This document shows, one piece after another, positions 36,116-36,566 of a stretch of 36,566 nucleotides of DNA; position 1 is the first letter of the stretch; each line of letters opens with the position of its first letter. A program made the translations under genes and the position numbers. The notes under the pieces are model-generated. The model saw nothing but the letters and a program-made list of their open reading frames with translations. It was not told where the DNA came from and did no database searches. Source of the DNA: Methylobacter sp. (GTDB taxonomy: Bacteria; Pseudomonadota; Gammaproteobacteria; Methylococcales; Methylomonadaceae); contig JAUXTH010000135.1 in the NCBI GenBank assembly GCA_030679035.1, positions 1 to 36,566 on the forward strand, in the 5' to 3' direction.

Positions 36116-36200
36116 GGAGGGGTTCCCGAGCGGCCAAAGGGATCAGACTGTAAATCTGCCGGCTCTGCCTTCGGAGGTTCGAATCCTCCCCCCTCCACCA
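36116..36200 (+). tRNA. tRNA-Tyr (anticodon GUA)
   Basis: An 85-base class II tRNA with a long variable arm. The acceptor GGAGGGG (36116-36122) pairs with CCCCTCC (36190-36196), followed by encoded ACCA. The anticodon stem-loop CAGACTGTAAATCTG gives GTA; the T arm is GGAGGTTCGAATCCTCC. Confidence 0.97.
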
Positions 36201-36218
36201 TCTAATTAAAAAATATCC

Positions 36219-36292
36219 GCGGGTGTAGTTCAATGGTAGAACTCCAGCCTTCCAAGCTGATCACGTGGGTTCGATTCCCATCACCCGCTCCA
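36219..36292 (+). tRNA. tRNA-Gly (anticodon UCC)
   Basis: The acceptor GCGGGTG (36219-36225) pairs with CACCCGC (36282-36288), followed by TCCA. The anticodon loop CTTCCAA flanked by CAGC/GCTG gives TCC. The T arm GTGGGTTCGATTCCCAT is canonical. It lies 18 bp after tRNA-Tyr. Confidence 0.97.
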
Positions 36293-36316
36293 TATTCAAA
36301 AAATTAAACTCATATA

Positions 36317-36392
<76 letters not shown>

Positions 36393-36425
36393 TGTTTTGT
36401 GTTGATTATTAAGAGGTGTATTTTA

Positions 36426-36566
36426 ATGGCCAAAGAAAAATTCTCACGTAGCAAGCCCCACGTAAACGTCGGCACAATCGGTCACGTCGATCATGGTAAA
36501 ACTACTTTAACTGCTGCTTTAACAAAAGTAATGGCTGAGCTCCAAGGTGGAGAAGTTAAAGCCTTT
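36426..36566 (+). CDS. tuf: Elongation factor Tu, N-terminal part (runs off the window)
   Basis: The frame begins [20 protein letters not shown], then has the GTP-binding P loop [13 protein letters not shown], diagnostic of EF-Tu, which carries aminoacyl-tRNA to the ribosome. Only 47 codons are inside the window. GAGGTG precedes the ATG. The tyr-gly-thr tRNA then tuf order parallels the E. coli tufB operon. Confidence 0.97.
   Translation, partial: MAKEKFSRSKPHVNVGTIGHVDHGKTTLTAALTKVMAELQGGEVKAF

Overview
The window looks like chromosomal DNA of a gammaproteobacterium that assimilates C1 carbon through the ribulose monophosphate (RuMP) cycle, most likely a type I methanotroph (Methylococcales). 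The evidence is a same-strand run of 3-hexulose-6-phosphate synthase, 6-phospho-3-hexuloisomerase, transketolase and transaldolase. The MSHA-type pilus genes, the lolB-ispE-prs-rplY-pth block and the tRNA-tuf arrangement are all typical of Gammaproteobacteria. No methane monooxygenase or methanol dehydrogenase is present, so the methanotroph assignment is an inference.

Layout. (1) 1-3220: 5' part of a leftward lexA-like repressor gene; dhaL on the plus strand; convergent to it, a HAD-IIA phosphatase gene and dhaK on the minus strand. (2) 3221-10891: the C1 block on the plus strand, hps, phi, tkt, two unfamiliar VARYL-repeat protein genes, tal, then a small DUF1097-like membrane protein gene. 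(3) 10892-13576: an AT-rich accessory island with degenerate intergenic repeats and a two-gene RloA/RloB (AbiL-like) putative defence module. (4) 13577-19725, minus strand: heat-shock operon hrcA-grpE-dnaK-dnaJ followed by dapB, headed by a sigma70-type promoter and a CIRCE operator. (5) 19839-26546, minus strand: MSHA pilus assembly genes mshI, mshI2, J, K, L, M, N, several overlapping. (6) 26676-30293, minus strand: hemA-prfA-prmC and a JAMM metallopeptidase gene. (7) 30543-36566, plus strand: TPR lipoprotein gene, lolB, ispE, tRNA-Gln, prs, rplY (ctc), pth, then a promoter driving tRNA-Tyr, tRNA-Gly, tRNA-Thr and the start of tuf.

How the genes fit together. HPS and PHI fix formaldehyde onto ribulose 5-phosphate and isomerise the product to fructose 6-phosphate. 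Transketolase and transaldolase regenerate the acceptor. DhaK/DhaL could phosphorylate dihydroxyacetone into the same triose-phosphate pool.

The best candidate for something undescribed is the pair at 7100-8908. They lie between transketolase and transaldolase, both start with GTG, and they are 3 bp apart. They share 19 copies of a short motif of the form S/T-G/S-V-A-R/K-Y-L/V/M (VARYL), spaced at about 15-16 or exactly 20 residues. The first protein has an export signal, a two-copy N-terminal repeat and one membrane helix before its motifs; the second is soluble and almost entirely repeat. The layout suggests a membrane-anchored scaffold or linker, possibly for RuMP enzymes, but no function is shown by the sequence.

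Intergenic spaces carry at least four imperfect phased inverted repeats and one 120-bp element with 19-bp inverted ends, which look like small dispersed elements rather than simple terminators.
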